A stretch of 64,000 nucleotides of DNA from Castellaniella sp. (lineage in GTDB: Bacteria; Pseudomonadota; Gammaproteobacteria; Burkholderiales; Burkholderiaceae_B). Positions within the stretch are counted from its first letter, which is position 1. Each line of letters begins with the position of its first letter. A model generated the notes under the pieces. That model searched no databases. It had not been told where the DNA came from and saw only the letters and a program-made list of their open reading frames with translations. The translations under genes were made by a program, and so were the position numbers. Below, piece by piece: positions 19,902 through 28,390 of this stretch. The stretch covers positions 1 through 64,000 of the forward strand of contig JAHRWZ010000051.1 of assembly GCA_019104865.1 (NCBI GenBank). The letters are read 5' to 3'.

Positions 19902-20063
19902 CTAAGATCGCCTGCGCCCGAACACCAGCGATGCCACGAAAAGCACCAGAAAGATGACGAACAAAATCTTGGCAACTGCTGCCGCGAGCCCAGCGATCCC
20001 GAAGAAGCCAAGAAAACCCGCGACCAGCGCGATGATGAGAAAGACGGCGGAGTAATACAGCAT
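19902..20063 (-). CDS. DUF1328 small membrane protein
   Basis: 53 residues, [19 protein letters not shown] to VFGRRRS, with two membrane helices and a basic tail. This is the DUF1328/YtjA family found beside stress genes in many proteobacteria. AGGAGG lies seven bases before ATG 20063. The function of the family is not established. On the opposite strand to its neighbour lipoprotein gene. Confidence 0.85.
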   Translation of the reverse strand: MLYYSAVFLIIALVAGFLGFFGIAGLAAAVAKILFVIFLVLFVASLVFGRRRS

Positions 20064-20134
20064 AGCGTTCCTCCTGAAACAGACACCTTATTGTCATTTC
20101 GTTGGTTCAGATTGCTGATGGCTCCATCAACTGG

Positions 20135-20352
20135 CTATTTCTTGCCTGCCTCGTGGCCAACCAGGCCGCCGACGGCAGCGCCACCCAGGGTGCCCAAGGT
20201 ACTGCCGCCGGTCAGCACCGCCCATCCGACCGCCCCGACCCGGCTCCCACGGCCGTGCCACGGCCCTGGCGGGACATGCCACTGCACGCGCTCAAACTCA
20301 GTAAGACTGCAGCAATAACTGCGCCGCTCAATGTTCGCATTGTATTTTCCAT
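20135..20352 (-). pseudogene. OsmB-like glycine-zipper lipoprotein, frameshifted
   Basis: ATG 20352 (AGGAG upstream) starts MENTMRTLSGAVIAAVLLS with lipobox LSACS, then GRGTAVGAGSG, and runs into a stop. In another frame the sequence continues GWAVLTGGSTLGTLGGAAVGGLVGHEAGKK to the stop at 20135. The two parts together form a typical OsmB/glycine-zipper-2TM lipoprotein of about 72 residues. A one-base loss in the G-rich segment near 20225-20240 would explain the break. Confidence 0.7.
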
Positions 20353-20898
20353 ATCCTGCTCCTGTTCGTTCACGGAACATGTTCATTTTAAATCCTCGCC
20401 GCAAAACCACTTTCAGCAATGAGATTCATCGTGTTTTTGTGTAACATAATCACGATTCCCCAAGACAACTCATACTCAACCTTCAACCAACACTCGGCAT
20501 GAATCGTTGGTAGCGCTGAAATTCGGAAGCATCAGGAGAAAATCAAATATCAATCATATGGCATAGGTTCAGAATAAATGTTACCAAACACCAGACCACA
20601 AACACAGCTGCCGAAGGCCCTCACTGATAATTACGGTTTTTCTTTTAATATCAGATGTTTAATATGAAATACCGATACTAATTAACCCTTGATAAGGCTG
20701 CACCAACAATCAACAATTAATTCAGCCGCCCCTACCGGGTAGCGTTTCGTATTCTGCACAATAGATGCGTGGTGTTAACTTATCCATACATGCCTGCTCT
20801 GACGGACAAACAGAAGGAGTATCCGCATTCACGATGCTCAAAACCGATGCGAGCGCATATCGAATAAATCGCCCTCATCAAATTAGGAGAAATGAAAC
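20353..20898. other. AT-rich gene-free stretch
   Basis: No coding sequence supported on either strand. Clearly richer in A and T than the rest of the window, with runs of TTAAT and AATAA. It contains the short palindrome CCCTACCGGGTAG near 20730. It separates the OsmB-like remnant from the BON gene and probably holds promoters for both. Confidence 0.5.
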
Positions 20899-21327
20899 AT
20901 GAAGAAACGGACAATCCTATCAAGTATCGCGTTCGCAATAGCACTCGGCTTTGGGTTGCAAACAAATGCGCTCGCCGCAGAAAGTAGTGTCAATGTAGAC
21001 CATTCGGCAACCGCAAGTGAAGCGGTGAGCGATGCCTGGATCACCACGAAGATCAAGACAGACCTGGCAGCTACCAAGAACCTCAAAAGTGGTGACATCT
21101 CTGTTGAAACCAACAACGGCGTCGCTACGTTGACAGGTACCGTCCCGAGTGAAATCGAAGTAAAGAAGGCTGTCGCAACAGCAAAGAGCGTGAAAGGCGT
21201 TCAGAAGGTTGACGCTGCAGGTTTAAAGGTTAAAGAGCCCGCCAAACCGATGAATAACCTCACAATTCCCTCCGGGGAACAGCAGCCTACTATGCCTATG
21301 CAACCTCCTGCTGGTGAGGCGAAGTAG
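20899..21327 (+). CDS. BON-domain periplasmic protein (OsmY-like)
   Basis: 142 residues. Sec signal 1-27 ending ALA, then one BON domain (about 42-113: SDAWITTKIKTDLAA...GVQKVDAAGL), then a Pro/Met-rich tail. BON proteins attach to membranes and are usually induced by osmotic or envelope stress. ATG 20899 has AGGAG upstream. Single BON domain, whereas OsmY has two. Base composition is lower in GC than the flanking core genes, in line with island origin. Confidence 0.88.
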   Translation: MKKRTILSSIAFAIALGFGLQTNALAAESSVNVDHSATASEAVSDAWITTKIKTDLAATKNLKSGDISVETNNGVATLTGTVPSEIEVKKAVATAKSVKGVQKVDAAGLKVKEPAKPMNNLTIPSGEQQPTMPMQPPAGEAK

Positions 21328-21722
21328 CTCAGCTTTGGCGATCAACATTCGTATCACCTCGAATCTTTCTCAGCATCAGCGTGCGAGGGTTGCCCTACCA
21401 CAGCCGGACGTCAGGATGTTACGACCAAATCGCTATGCACTTTTAGCGCGCTCTCAACCGGGCAGGCCACCTGCCCCGATTGCCGGCGCTCGTGCTGCGA
21501 CATTGCGAATACGGAGAGTTGCACGATACCGCCCTACCGGAGCGGCGCCAGAGGTCGAAGCACCTGGAGTTACCAGGATTCAGTAGACAGGGGTAGCATC
21601 CAATCAGTGACTGAGGGTGTCCGTCTACAGGATCGATGGGTATCAATTTGATGTGCGTCAATAGAGGCAGTACTTTCGAGCGGTAGATTATGAGTCGTAT
21701 CACCAAACAGAAAGGAAATGAC
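21328..21722. other. Gene-free stretch between BON and Spy-like genes
   Basis: Short open frames exist but none has a ribosome-binding site or recognisable protein. The last bases (AAAGGA before 21723) serve the next gene. Nothing else is seen. Confidence 0.4.
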
Positions 21723-22256
21723 ATGAAAAAGTACACAGTGCTTGTTTTTGCCGCGGGTCTGTTGTTGGTTACGTCTGCATGGTCTCAGCCATATAGCGGT
21801 CGTGCGGGAATGATGGGTGGGGCTCAAGGTTCTGGTGGTTACGGTGCAGGCATGATGGGTGGGGAACACGGGCCTAGCGGCTATGGCATGGGTCCGGGGA
21901 TGATGGGCAGCTTCGGAATGGGCCAAGGCATGTTGGGTGGCTATGGTCCGCAAAATTGCAGCGTTGACGGGCTCGATCTTACGAGCCAACAGCGCACGAA
22001 GATCGAGGCGATCCGTGATGAATTTGGCCGCAAGCAGTGGGACCTCATGGGCAAAATGCGCGAATTGAGTTTAGATTCGAGTAACGCTACTGCGAACGGG
22101 AAATTCGATGAACAAGCTGCGCGCAAAAAGTATGACGAGAGGGAGGGTGTGCGTAAACAGATGTTTGAAAGCTCACTTGACTTGCGTAAGCAGATCGATG
22201 CCGTACTTACCGATGAGCAGCGTCAAAAGCTGTGTGGTCCCCGCCGTAGCCAGTAG
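21723..22256 (+). CDS. Spy/CpxP-like periplasmic protein with Gly/Met-rich N-terminus
   Basis: 177 residues. Signal MKKYTVLVFAAGLLLVTSAWS, then a low-complexity region of repeated GMMGG and GYGMG units (about residues 25-75), then a helical LTXXQ-type domain (LTSQQRTKIEAIRDEF; VLTDEQRQKL). Spy/CpxP family members are periplasmic chaperones or metal-responsive proteins. The Met-rich part could bind copper or silver, which is inference. ATG 21723 is preferred because AAAGGA lies just before it and it begins the signal peptide. Confidence 0.85.
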   Translation: MKKYTVLVFAAGLLLVTSAWSQPYSGRAGMMGGAQGSGGYGAGMMGGEHGPSGYGMGPGMMGSFGMGQGMLGGYGPQNCSVDGLDLTSQQRTKIEAIRDEFGRKQWDLMGKMRELSLDSSNATANGKFDEQAARKKYDEREGVRKQMFESSLDLRKQIDAVLTDEQRQKLCGPRRSQ

Positions 22257-22284
22257 ATTTATGCAAGGCAGCGGCCGTCTCACG

Positions 22285-22330
22285 GGAGGGCAACGAGACT
22301 GAAGCTATTTGTCTCGTTTCCTGACCCTCC
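22285..22330 (+). terminator. Two-part hairpin after Spy-like gene
   Basis: GGAGGG and ACGAGAC (22285-22299) pair with GTCTCGT and CCCTCC (22311-22330) around an 11-base loop, with small internal bulges. Located 28 bases after the Spy-like stop. No T-run follows, so it is a possible terminator or regulatory hairpin in front of the next start. Confidence 0.4.
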
Positions 22331-22342
22331 AAAGAGGCTCAA

Positions 22343-22751
22343 ATGAAGCAAGTATATTTGCACTATTGCTTGTTCCGTGGTGGCTCTGACCGCGCCGCCG
22401 GTGGACGCCACCGATCCACACACGACCGTCGACCATCAAGTGATGGTTGCGACCGGCCTAGCAGCCCGCCATCCGTTCGAAGTGAGGCTAGGCGCAGGGA
22501 TCTATCTCGGCGAAGTTCACAGTGGCTGTGGTCAAGAGGAAGCCATCCCTGAAACGAATGATCTTGAACCCGCACGCTATGTAGGCCATCTATATAACCT
22601 CTGGCCCAAGCCGACGCTTGAGGCTGGGAGCACAAAAAAAATAGAACTACGGCATGCACCAGGATGGCAATTGATTGACCCGGGTCGCGCCACCGGCAAC
22701 ATGGTGGGAGCTATAATCGCCGGTGTCTCGGCCATTCCGCCAAACGCCTGA
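22343..22751 (+). pseudogene. Secreted protein gene, probably broken near its start
   Basis: GAGG precedes ATG 22343. A hydrophobic signal-like stretch ASIFALLLV appears in frame +2 relative to the ATG, and its natural continuation VVALTAPPVDA plus the remaining 120 codons is in a third frame to the stop at 22751. Two one-base losses would restore one secreted protein. Alternatively, translation starts at GTG 22377 and no export signal is made. No family was recognised; the body contains GIYLGEVHSGCGQEE. Confidence 0.35.
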
Positions 22752-22811
22752 CCCAGTGCTAGGCAAGCCTGGAACTCTAGGTGAAGGGTATCCACGATCC
22801 GGAGTAAAAGC

Positions 22812-23213
22812 ATGTCCTCCAACACCGACAGCACGCTTCGCAGCGACCAGATCGCAGCATTGAAAGCCCGGATGGAAGCACGCAAGACCCTGTTAATGAC
22901 GGAAATCCGCGACGTGACCAACCGCGCTCAGCGTGATTTCGACATTGATCTGATCAGCCGCTCGGGCAACCCGGGCGCTGCAGCGACCGCCGATCTTTTA
23001 CGCGGTATTTCCGAAACTGAAGTAAGGCGCGATATCGAAGAGGTCAGGGACCTGGTCGCTGCAGAACAACGTATCGAGGCAGGCCGTTACGGTCTATGTA
23101 CGGATTGCGGCAGCCCCATCGGCTACAAACGGCTGGACGCATACCCGAGTGCCAAACGCTGTTACAGCTGCCAGGTCGATTACGAAGCACAACACGCGTC
23201 TCGAGGCTGGTAG
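22812..23213 (+). CDS. TraR/DksA-family zinc-finger protein
   Basis: 133 residues. An N-terminal coiled-coil (about 8-45) is followed by the C4 zinc finger CTDCG (about residues 96-100) and RCYSC. Members bind the RNA polymerase secondary channel or act as stress modulators. It is shorter than DksA (151) and lacks the DxxDxA coiled-coil tip in recognisable form, so DksA function is not assured. Island-encoded copies next to envelope-stress genes are plausible auxiliary regulators. Confidence 0.85.
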   Translation: MSSNTDSTLRSDQIAALKARMEARKTLLMTEIRDVTNRAQRDFDIDLISRSGNPGAAATADLLRGISETEVRRDIEEVRDLVAAEQRIEAGRYGLCTDCGSPIGYKRLDAYPSAKRCYSCQVDYEAQHASRGW

Positions 23214-23260
23214 CCCACGTCTATTTTCAGTACCCAGACCAATCGGGCAAAGGAGCCAAC

Positions 23261-23580
23261 ATGGCGATGATGCCCGCCCTTCTCATTGGCCACGGCAGCC
23301 CGATGAATACGCTGGAACTCAACGGTTATACCCGGGCGTGGGGACGACTCGGAGAGGCTCTGCAACCGCGCGCGCTGCTTGTAATTTCAGCGCACTGGTT
23401 CATCGGCGCCACGGCGGTGACCGCCATGGCGTGACCGCGCACGATCCACGACTTCTACGGCTTTCCCGACGAGCTGTTCGCCTTCGACTATCCTGCGCCC
23501 GGCCTGCCTGAGCTGGCCGCCGAAGTGGCCGAGGTCGCCAAGCCGCACTGGGTCGGTGTCGACCGCGACCAGTGGGGGGC
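23261..23580 (+). pseudogene. 4,5-DOPA dioxygenase-like (YgiD) remnant
   Basis: AGGAG precedes ATG 23261; MPALLIGHGSPMNTLE is the class III extradiol dioxygenase start, followed by LLVISAHWF. A TGA at 23432-23434 interrupts the frame where homologues have arginine. The same frame then continues [20 protein letters not shown] to about 23575, after which similarity is lost. About 105 of an expected 260 residues remain, so it is a dead gene. Confidence 0.75.
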
Positions 23581-23711
23581 TCGACCTCAGCGCGAAACTG
23601 GCCGACCAAACCAACCTGTAGAAGCTCTCCGGCTACGCAGTGACGCAAGGCGTCCTGGAGGTCCAGGAAAATTTCACAAGTTACATAGCCCTTGCAACAA
23701 AGCGAAAGATC

Positions 23712-23981
23712 TCAAGTCCGGGAGCCCAGCAGTACCGCTGGCTCAGCGAAAGACAGCTGTTGTGATGCGCGATAAGTCCCCTCTTGTACTTGTGGGTCTT
23801 CATGCCGGTTCGACAACTGGAATACGGAAACCGCCTGCAAGAGCATACGAGTCTGTTCTTTCAGTGAATCTGTGGCGGCGGCCGCCTGATCAACCAGGGC
23901 GGCATTTTGCTGGGTGACCTGATCCATCTGCGAGACGGCACGATTGCCCGTTTCGTACAAATGTACGATCATCAGTGTCAA
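23712..23981 (-). pseudogene. Methyl-accepting chemotaxis protein, C-terminal fragment
   Basis: A minus-strand frame encodes [20 protein letters not shown] followed by [21 protein letters not shown], the hallmark end of MCP signalling domains in betaproteobacteria. The sensor, membrane and most of the signalling hairpin are missing, and no valid start is seen. It is a fragment left by deletion inside the island. Confidence 0.75.
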
Positions 23982-24041
23982 CGCGCCATGCTATGCTGAA
24001 TTGCGCTTTGCCCAATCCATCATCAAAAGGAAGAGGCTGAT

Positions 24042-24347
24042 ATGAATAAGTTCATTTCTTACGCCATGGGAAGCCTGTTTGCGGCGACTGTTTTGTTCAC
24101 GCAAGTTGCCACGGCGGCATCACCTGCCGCGTCCGACTGCGCGTCCAAGGCCGTCAGCAAAGACGGCAAGCCGCTCGCAGGTGCCGCGAAGGCTTCATTT
24201 GTGAAGAAATGCGAAGCCGATGCCAAACGCGCTGCTGCATCCGCTTGCGCTGAGAAGGCGGTCGACAAGAATGGCAAGCCTCTCGCCGGCGCCGCGAAAA
24301 GTTCATTCATGAAGAAGTGTGAAGTCGACGCCAAGGCTGGCAAGTAG
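24042..24347 (+). CDS. PsiF-repeat periplasmic protein
   Basis: 101 residues: signal peptide 1-25 (ending ATA), then two copies of the PsiF repeat, DCASKAVSKDGKPLAGAAKA and ACAEKAVDKNGKPLAGAAKS, each followed by a SF.KKCE segment. PsiF in E. coli is phosphate-starvation induced, but its function is unknown. AGGAAGAGG lies before the start. Appears intact. Confidence 0.88.
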   Translation: MNKFISYAMGSLFAATVLFTQVATAASPAASDCASKAVSKDGKPLAGAAKASFVKKCEADAKRAAASACAEKAVDKNGKPLAGAAKSSFMKKCEVDAKAGK

Positions 24348-24378
24348 TGGATTTGCCCCTGTAATCCGGGACACGAGA

Positions 24379-24545
24379 TCACCCTTGGGTTAATAATTCC
24401 TGCTGCTGTCTGAACTCCCTGGGGGAGCGGTATTTCAGTACGCTGTGAGGGTGCTTCTCGTTGTAGTGTTCGACGGCGATCGCCAGGTTCCGCAGCGCCG
24501 TGGGCACGTCAGGCTTGGGTATGAAGGCGACGTAACCATTCAACA
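24379..24545 (-). mobile_element. IS3-family transposase C-terminal remnant
   Basis: The minus frame reads YVAFIPKPDVPTALRNLA, then VEHYNEKHPHSVLKYRSPRE and FRQQQELLTQG to the stop at 24379. This is the end of an IS3-type OrfB integrase (after the last catalytic Glu). The DDE core and the left end are absent, and no terminal inverted repeats were identified. It marks the right side of the decayed island, against dctR. Confidence 0.75.
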
Positions 24546-24634
24546 CGGCCGGCAGGATTATCCATTCTGAACGATCGGAATGCCCCCCGTGTTCCCCAGA
24601 ATTTTCCCTGCTCGGAACCGGGGGGACTGTTTCG

Positions 24635-25243
24635 TCAATGATGCGGTGCAACCCACAGCTGCGCGAGCCCGATCGCGCTCTTGATCTCCAGCTTGGCGAA
24701 AATACGCGCGCGGTGCACCTCGACCGTGCGCACGCTGATGAAAAGCGCATCACCGATCTGCTTGTTGGTCTGCCCGGCCACGATGCGCTCGGCGATCGCG
24801 TATTCGCGCGGGGTCAGGCGCGTGCTCAGGTCTCGCGATTCCGATGACGCGGCGGCCGCGCCATCGACATAGTCCAGGCTTTCCAGCACCCGATCCACCA
24901 ATTTATTGTCGGAGAACGGCTTTTCAAGAAAATCATAGGCGCCGCTTTTCAGGGCCTCAACCGCCATGGGAATATCGCCATGCCCGGTCAGGAAAATGAC
25001 CGCGTGATGCGCGGCCAGGCCGCCCTCTTTCAATTTCGCCAGCAATTCCAGTCCGCTCATGCCGGGCATGCGCACATCGATGAGCAGGCAGGCCGGCAGC
25101 CGCGCAAGGCTACGTCCACCCCATGCCGCCAGGAACGCCGGCCCGTCGGCGAAAACCTGGAGCGCCAGCCCACGTGAACGGAACAACGCCCCCAGGGCGT
25201 CGCGGATGATCTCGTCGTCGTCGACCAGATAAACGGTTTTCAT
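24635..25243 (-). CDS. dctR: FixJ/DctR-type response regulator
   Basis: 202 residues. Receiver domain with YLVDDDE, phospho-acceptor Asp in LLIDVRMPGMSG (about residue 57), FLTGHGDIPMAV and the KPF lysine. A LuxR-type HTH follows: LTPREYAIAERIVAGQTNKQIGD and SVRTVEVHRARIF. ATG 25243 overlaps the stop of the sensor kinase (ATGA). Together with the kinase and the divergent TRAP operon this is the Rhodobacter dctSR-dctPQM layout, so it likely activates dctP for C4-dicarboxylate uptake. Confidence 0.88.
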   Translation of the reverse strand: MKTVYLVDDDEIIRDALGALFRSRGLALQVFADGPAFLAAWGGRSLARLPACLLIDVRMPGMSGLELLAKLKEGGLAAHHAVIFLTGHGDIPMAVEALKSGAYDFLEKPFSDNKLVDRVLESLDYVDGAAAASSESRDLSTRLTPREYAIAERIVAGQTNKQIGDALFISVRTVEVHRARIFAKLEIKSAIGLAQLWVAPHH

Positions 25244-27243
25244 GATTGCCCTTCGAGCACCTTCAGATCGAAATAGAAACACGCGCCGCCGCCCTCGCCT
25301 CCGCGGTATTGAAGGCGGGAACCCATCAGCTCCAGGGCCGAGCGGCACACCGCCAGCCCCATGCCCATGCCGTCGGATTTGGTCGTGAAGAAAGGCGACT
25401 CCATAGCCTGCAACGCGTTTTCTTGCGTCAACCCCGCGCCCCAATCCCGCACGGAAACGCACACCGCCGTGGCGGATTCGCCGGCCTGGACGAGGTCGGC
25501 GGAAATGATCACGCGACGCTCCGATGGCGGTAATTGCGCCATGGCTTCGAACGCATTGCGTGTGAGATTGAGCAGAACCTGCTCGAGCAGCACCCGATCC
25601 GCCAGCACCCGGGGAAGCGTCGCCGGTATGGACGTCTGGATGGGTTCCCCGGCGCGCGCTGTCTGCAACCGGATCAGGGGCAGGAGCTCGGCGATGACTT
25701 CATCCAGGGCCACAGGGCCGGGCAGCGGTTCGGTCTTGCGCACGAAATGATGGACGCGGCGTATGATCCGCCCCGCCCGTTCGGCCTGGCTGCGCGCCTT
25801 TTCGATCAGGCCGCACGACTCCGTGTCGCTGCCACCACCATGCGCCATGACATTGAGCGCCGCGGTACAGTAGCTGTTGATCGCCGCCAGGGGCTGATTC
25901 AGCTCGTGCGCCAGGGCGGAAGCCATTTCGCCCATCGTCATCAGGCGCGCCATGTGATTCATGCGCTCGTTCTGCTGGTGCTGGAATTCCTGCGCGCGCT
26001 TTTGCTCTGTCATGTCGATGATGGAGGCCATCCAGCCCGTCTGTTTCCCCGCGCCGTCGAGCAACGGCGCTTCGCTGACCAGCACGGTCAGCCGGGTCCC
26101 GTCGCGACGGACATACGTCGATTCGCAGGCTTTATTGGACAGCGTTCCCGCCATCAGCTGGGCATGGCGCTGGCGCGAGCGATCTTTCAGTTCCAGCGCC
26201 AGGTAAGGCATGTCGGGCCCGTGCCCGATCAGATCTTCGGGGCCGTAGCCGACCATCTCGCAGAACGCGGGGTTCACGTACGTGATGCGGCCATCGAGAT
26301 CACGCGCCCGCAAACCCGAGACCAGCGAATCCTCCATGGCCTGCCGCAAGGCCTGCTGTTCACGCAAGGCGTTCTCCGCGCGGCTGCGGCGAACCAGGTC
26401 GCGCCACAACAGCCATGCCGACCACGCCAGCAGCAGCGACAGCGCGATCACCACACCCGTCAGCATATTCGGCACCAGGTGAGGCAATCCATGAGTGCTG
26501 TTGGCGTTCAGGTAGAACGCTTGGTCGGCCACGCCCGCCTCGATGCGATGGGTATAGACGCCCAGCCCCTTGACGCTGGCGTCGCGCACAGCCAGCAGGT
26601 TGCCGTTGAGGTCGGTCAGGGTCACTTCGTTGTCGTGGGCGAACCACCATGGCAGCGTGCTGTTCAGCAGGCGCTCCAGCGACACCACCGCGAGCAGCGC
26701 TTGAACGTGCTGGCTGCCGGGAACGGGCACCGCCAGCAAAAGATCGTGCCGCGTCCCATCGCCGCCCAGCAGCGTGGCCGCCGGTCGGCCAAGGCGCAGG
26801 GCGCGCTCCAGCGTATCGCGCCAGATCTGCGCCCGGCCGGCTGCGGCATTCGGCATGTCGTTGCCCGAGTACGCGGGGAGGCAGGACTGCGACGGGAGAT
26901 CTGAGACAACGCGGCACAACGCGCGGGCCTCGACGCTACGCTGCAGCAGATCGGCGGCGCGGCGCTGGAAGAGGACGACATCGTCCGGAGCGGCATCGAG
27001 GTCGCGCCCCATGATGCGCATGGCCTCGATCAGACGCTGGGATTCAAAGTCGATCGCCTGTTCCGCCCACAACGTATCGGAAATGAGCTGCTCGCCGCGC
27101 TGATCGCGCTCGAAACGCGACGACGCCAGCAAGGCTGCAATGGCACCCGCCACAATGAGCACGATGACCGCCAGAGGCAACCCCACAAGCCAGCGCGGCG
27201 ACGCGTAATCTTGCCTCGGCATAGTGCCGGAGCGAGCGTTCAT
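25240..27243 (-). CDS. dctS: DctS-type sensor histidine kinase
   Basis: About 667 residues. An N-terminal membrane helix (GLPLAVIVLIVAGAIAALLA) is followed by a periplasmic sensor with cysteines in CRVVSDLPSQSCLPAY, then a second helix (GVVIALSLLLAWSAWLLW), then PAS (YVNPAFCEMVGY), H-box HELNQPLAAINSY, and an ATPase domain with LTRNAFEAM and GMGMGLAVCRS. Start taken at ATG 27243; ATG 27222 is an alternative, and the frame is open to 27321. The linked TRAP transporter suggests sensing of C4-dicarboxylates. Confidence 0.87.
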   Translation of the reverse strand: MNARSGTMPRQDYASPRWLVGLPLAVIVLIVAGAIAALLASSRFERDQRGEQLISDTLWAEQAIDFESQRLIEAMRIMGRDLDAAPDDVVLFQRRAADLLQRSVEARALCRVVSDLPSQSCLPAYSGNDMPNAAAGRAQIWRDTLERALRLGRPAATLLGGDGTRHDLLLAVPVPGSQHVQALLAVVSLERLLNSTLPWWFAHDNEVTLTDLNGNLLAVRDASVKGLGVYTHRIEAGVADQAFYLNANSTHGLPHLVPNMLTGVVIALSLLLAWSAWLLWRDLVRRSRAENALREQQALRQAMEDSLVSGLRARDLDGRITYVNPAFCEMVGYGPEDLIGHGPDMPYLALELKDRSRQRHAQLMAGTLSNKACESTYVRRDGTRLTVLVSEAPLLDGAGKQTGWMASIIDMTEQKRAQEFQHQQNERMNHMARLMTMGEMASALAHELNQPLAAINSYCTAALNVMAHGGGSDTESCGLIEKARSQAERAGRIIRRVHHFVRKTEPLPGPVALDEVIAELLPLIRLQTARAGEPIQTSIPATLPRVLADRVLLEQVLLNLTRNAFEAMAQLPPSERRVIISADLVQAGESATAVCVSVRDWGAGLTQENALQAMESPFFTTKSDGMGMGLAVCRSALELMGSRLQYRGGEGGGACFYFDLKVLEGQS

Positions 27244-27292
27244 TCGGGAAAGTCCTGAATCATGAATGTGGGATATACGTATTGTCGGCGAC

Positions 27293-27322
27293 GGTGCCCA
27301 TGGCTGAAACTTCCTGGGCACC
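27293..27322. promoter_or_regulatory. Inverted repeat GGTGCCCA/TGGGCACC in dctS-dctP gap
   Basis: GGTGCCCA (27293-27300) and TGGGCACC (27315-27322) flank 14 bases in the 149-base divergent region between dctS and dctP. Could be a binding site for the FixJ-type regulator encoded nearby. Not similar to any operator I can name. Confidence 0.35.
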
Positions 27323-27392
27323 CGAAAAAAGCACCCCTCCGATCATAGGTCGGCTCTGTGCGCCATAAATACTTTACACGAGGAAACAAGCC

Positions 27393-28388
27393 ATGAAACT
27401 TCGGTACCTGATTGCCGGCCTTTGTCTGTCCGCCGTGGCGCTGAGCGCCGGGGCCGAAACGCCCATCGTCATCAAATTCAGCCACGTAGTCGCATCGGAC
27501 ACCCCCAAGGGCAAGGCCGCCGATTACTTCAAGAAACTAGCCGAGGAACGCACCCAGGGCCGCGTCAAGATCGAAGTCTACCCCAACAGCCAGCTCTACA
27601 AGGACAAGGAAGAGCTTGAAGCCCTTCAGCTGGGTTCGGTGCAGATGCTGGCGCCATCGCTGGCCAAGTTCGGCCCGCTGGGCGTCAAGGAATTCGAACT
27701 CTTCGACCTGCCCTACATCTTCGACAACTACACCGATCTGCACAAAGTCACCGACGGCCCGGTGGGCAAGCAGCTGATGTCCAAGCTGGAATCCAAGGGC
27801 ATCAAGGGCCTGGCCTACTGGGACAACGGCTTCAAGGTCATGACCGACAACAAGCCCCTTCGCGTTCCGGCCGATTTCCGCGGCCACAAAATGCGCATCC
27901 AGTCGTCCAAGGTGCTCGATGCCCAGTTCCGCGCCCTGGGTGCCATTCCCCAGGTCATGGCGTTCTCCGAGGTCTACCAGGCGCTGCAGACCGGCGTGGT
28001 CGACGGCACGGAAAACACCCCGTCCAACATCTACACGCAGCGCATGAACGAAGTGCAAAAATACCTGACGCTGTCGGACCACGGTTATATCGGCTACGCG
28101 GTGATCGTCAACAAGAAATTCTGGGACGGCCTGCCCGCCGACATCCGCGACACGCTTGAAGGCGCCATGCATGACGCCACCCAGTACGCCAACGACATCG
28201 CCAAGAAGGAAAACGACGACGCCATGGCCAGCATCAAGGCCGCCGGCAAGACCGAAATCATCACACTGACGCCCGCACAAAAGGACGAGTGGAAGAAGGC
28301 CATGGCGAGGGTGCATCTCCAGCAAGAGAGCCGCATCGGCAAGGAACTGATCGGCGAGGTCTACCAGACAACCGGGAAGCGTCTGTAA
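27393..28388 (+). CDS. dctP: TRAP transporter substrate-binding protein DctP
   Basis: 331 residues. Signal 1-21 ending SAGA, then the DctP fold with IKFSHVVASDTPKGKAADYF, YPNSQLYKDKEEL, the ligand-binding arginine region DFRGHKMRIQ, and QTGVVDGTENTPSN. The family binds organic acids, and the neighbouring dctSR suggests succinate, fumarate or malate. AGGAAACAAGCC precedes ATG 27393. First gene of dctPQM, followed after two bases by dctQ. Confidence 0.94.
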   Translation: MKLRYLIAGLCLSAVALSAGAETPIVIKFSHVVASDTPKGKAADYFKKLAEERTQGRVKIEVYPNSQLYKDKEELEALQLGSVQMLAPSLAKFGPLGVKEFELFDLPYIFDNYTDLHKVTDGPVGKQLMSKLESKGIKGLAYWDNGFKVMTDNKPLRVPADFRGHKMRIQSSKVLDAQFRALGAIPQVMAFSEVYQALQTGVVDGTENTPSNIYTQRMNEVQKYLTLSDHGYIGYAVIVNKKFWDGLPADIRDTLEGAMHDATQYANDIAKKENDDAMASIKAAGKTEIITLTPAQKDEWKKAMARVHLQQESRIGKELIGEVYQTTGKRL

Positions 28389-28390
28389 TC

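Noticed and set aside
17081..24560. A direct repeat of the tRNA-Phe 3' end marking attR
   Set aside because: No convincing copy was found by eye downstream, so the right island border is set only by the IS3 remnant.
24379..24753. A 124-codon minus frame spanning the IS3 tail and dctR
   Set aside because: Its first half is an alternate frame of dctR. Only the last 54 codons are transposase-like and are kept as a remnant.
25534..26904. A 456-codon open frame on the plus strand
   Set aside because: Antisense to the dctS kinase gene, with its H-box and ATPase motifs clear on the other strand.
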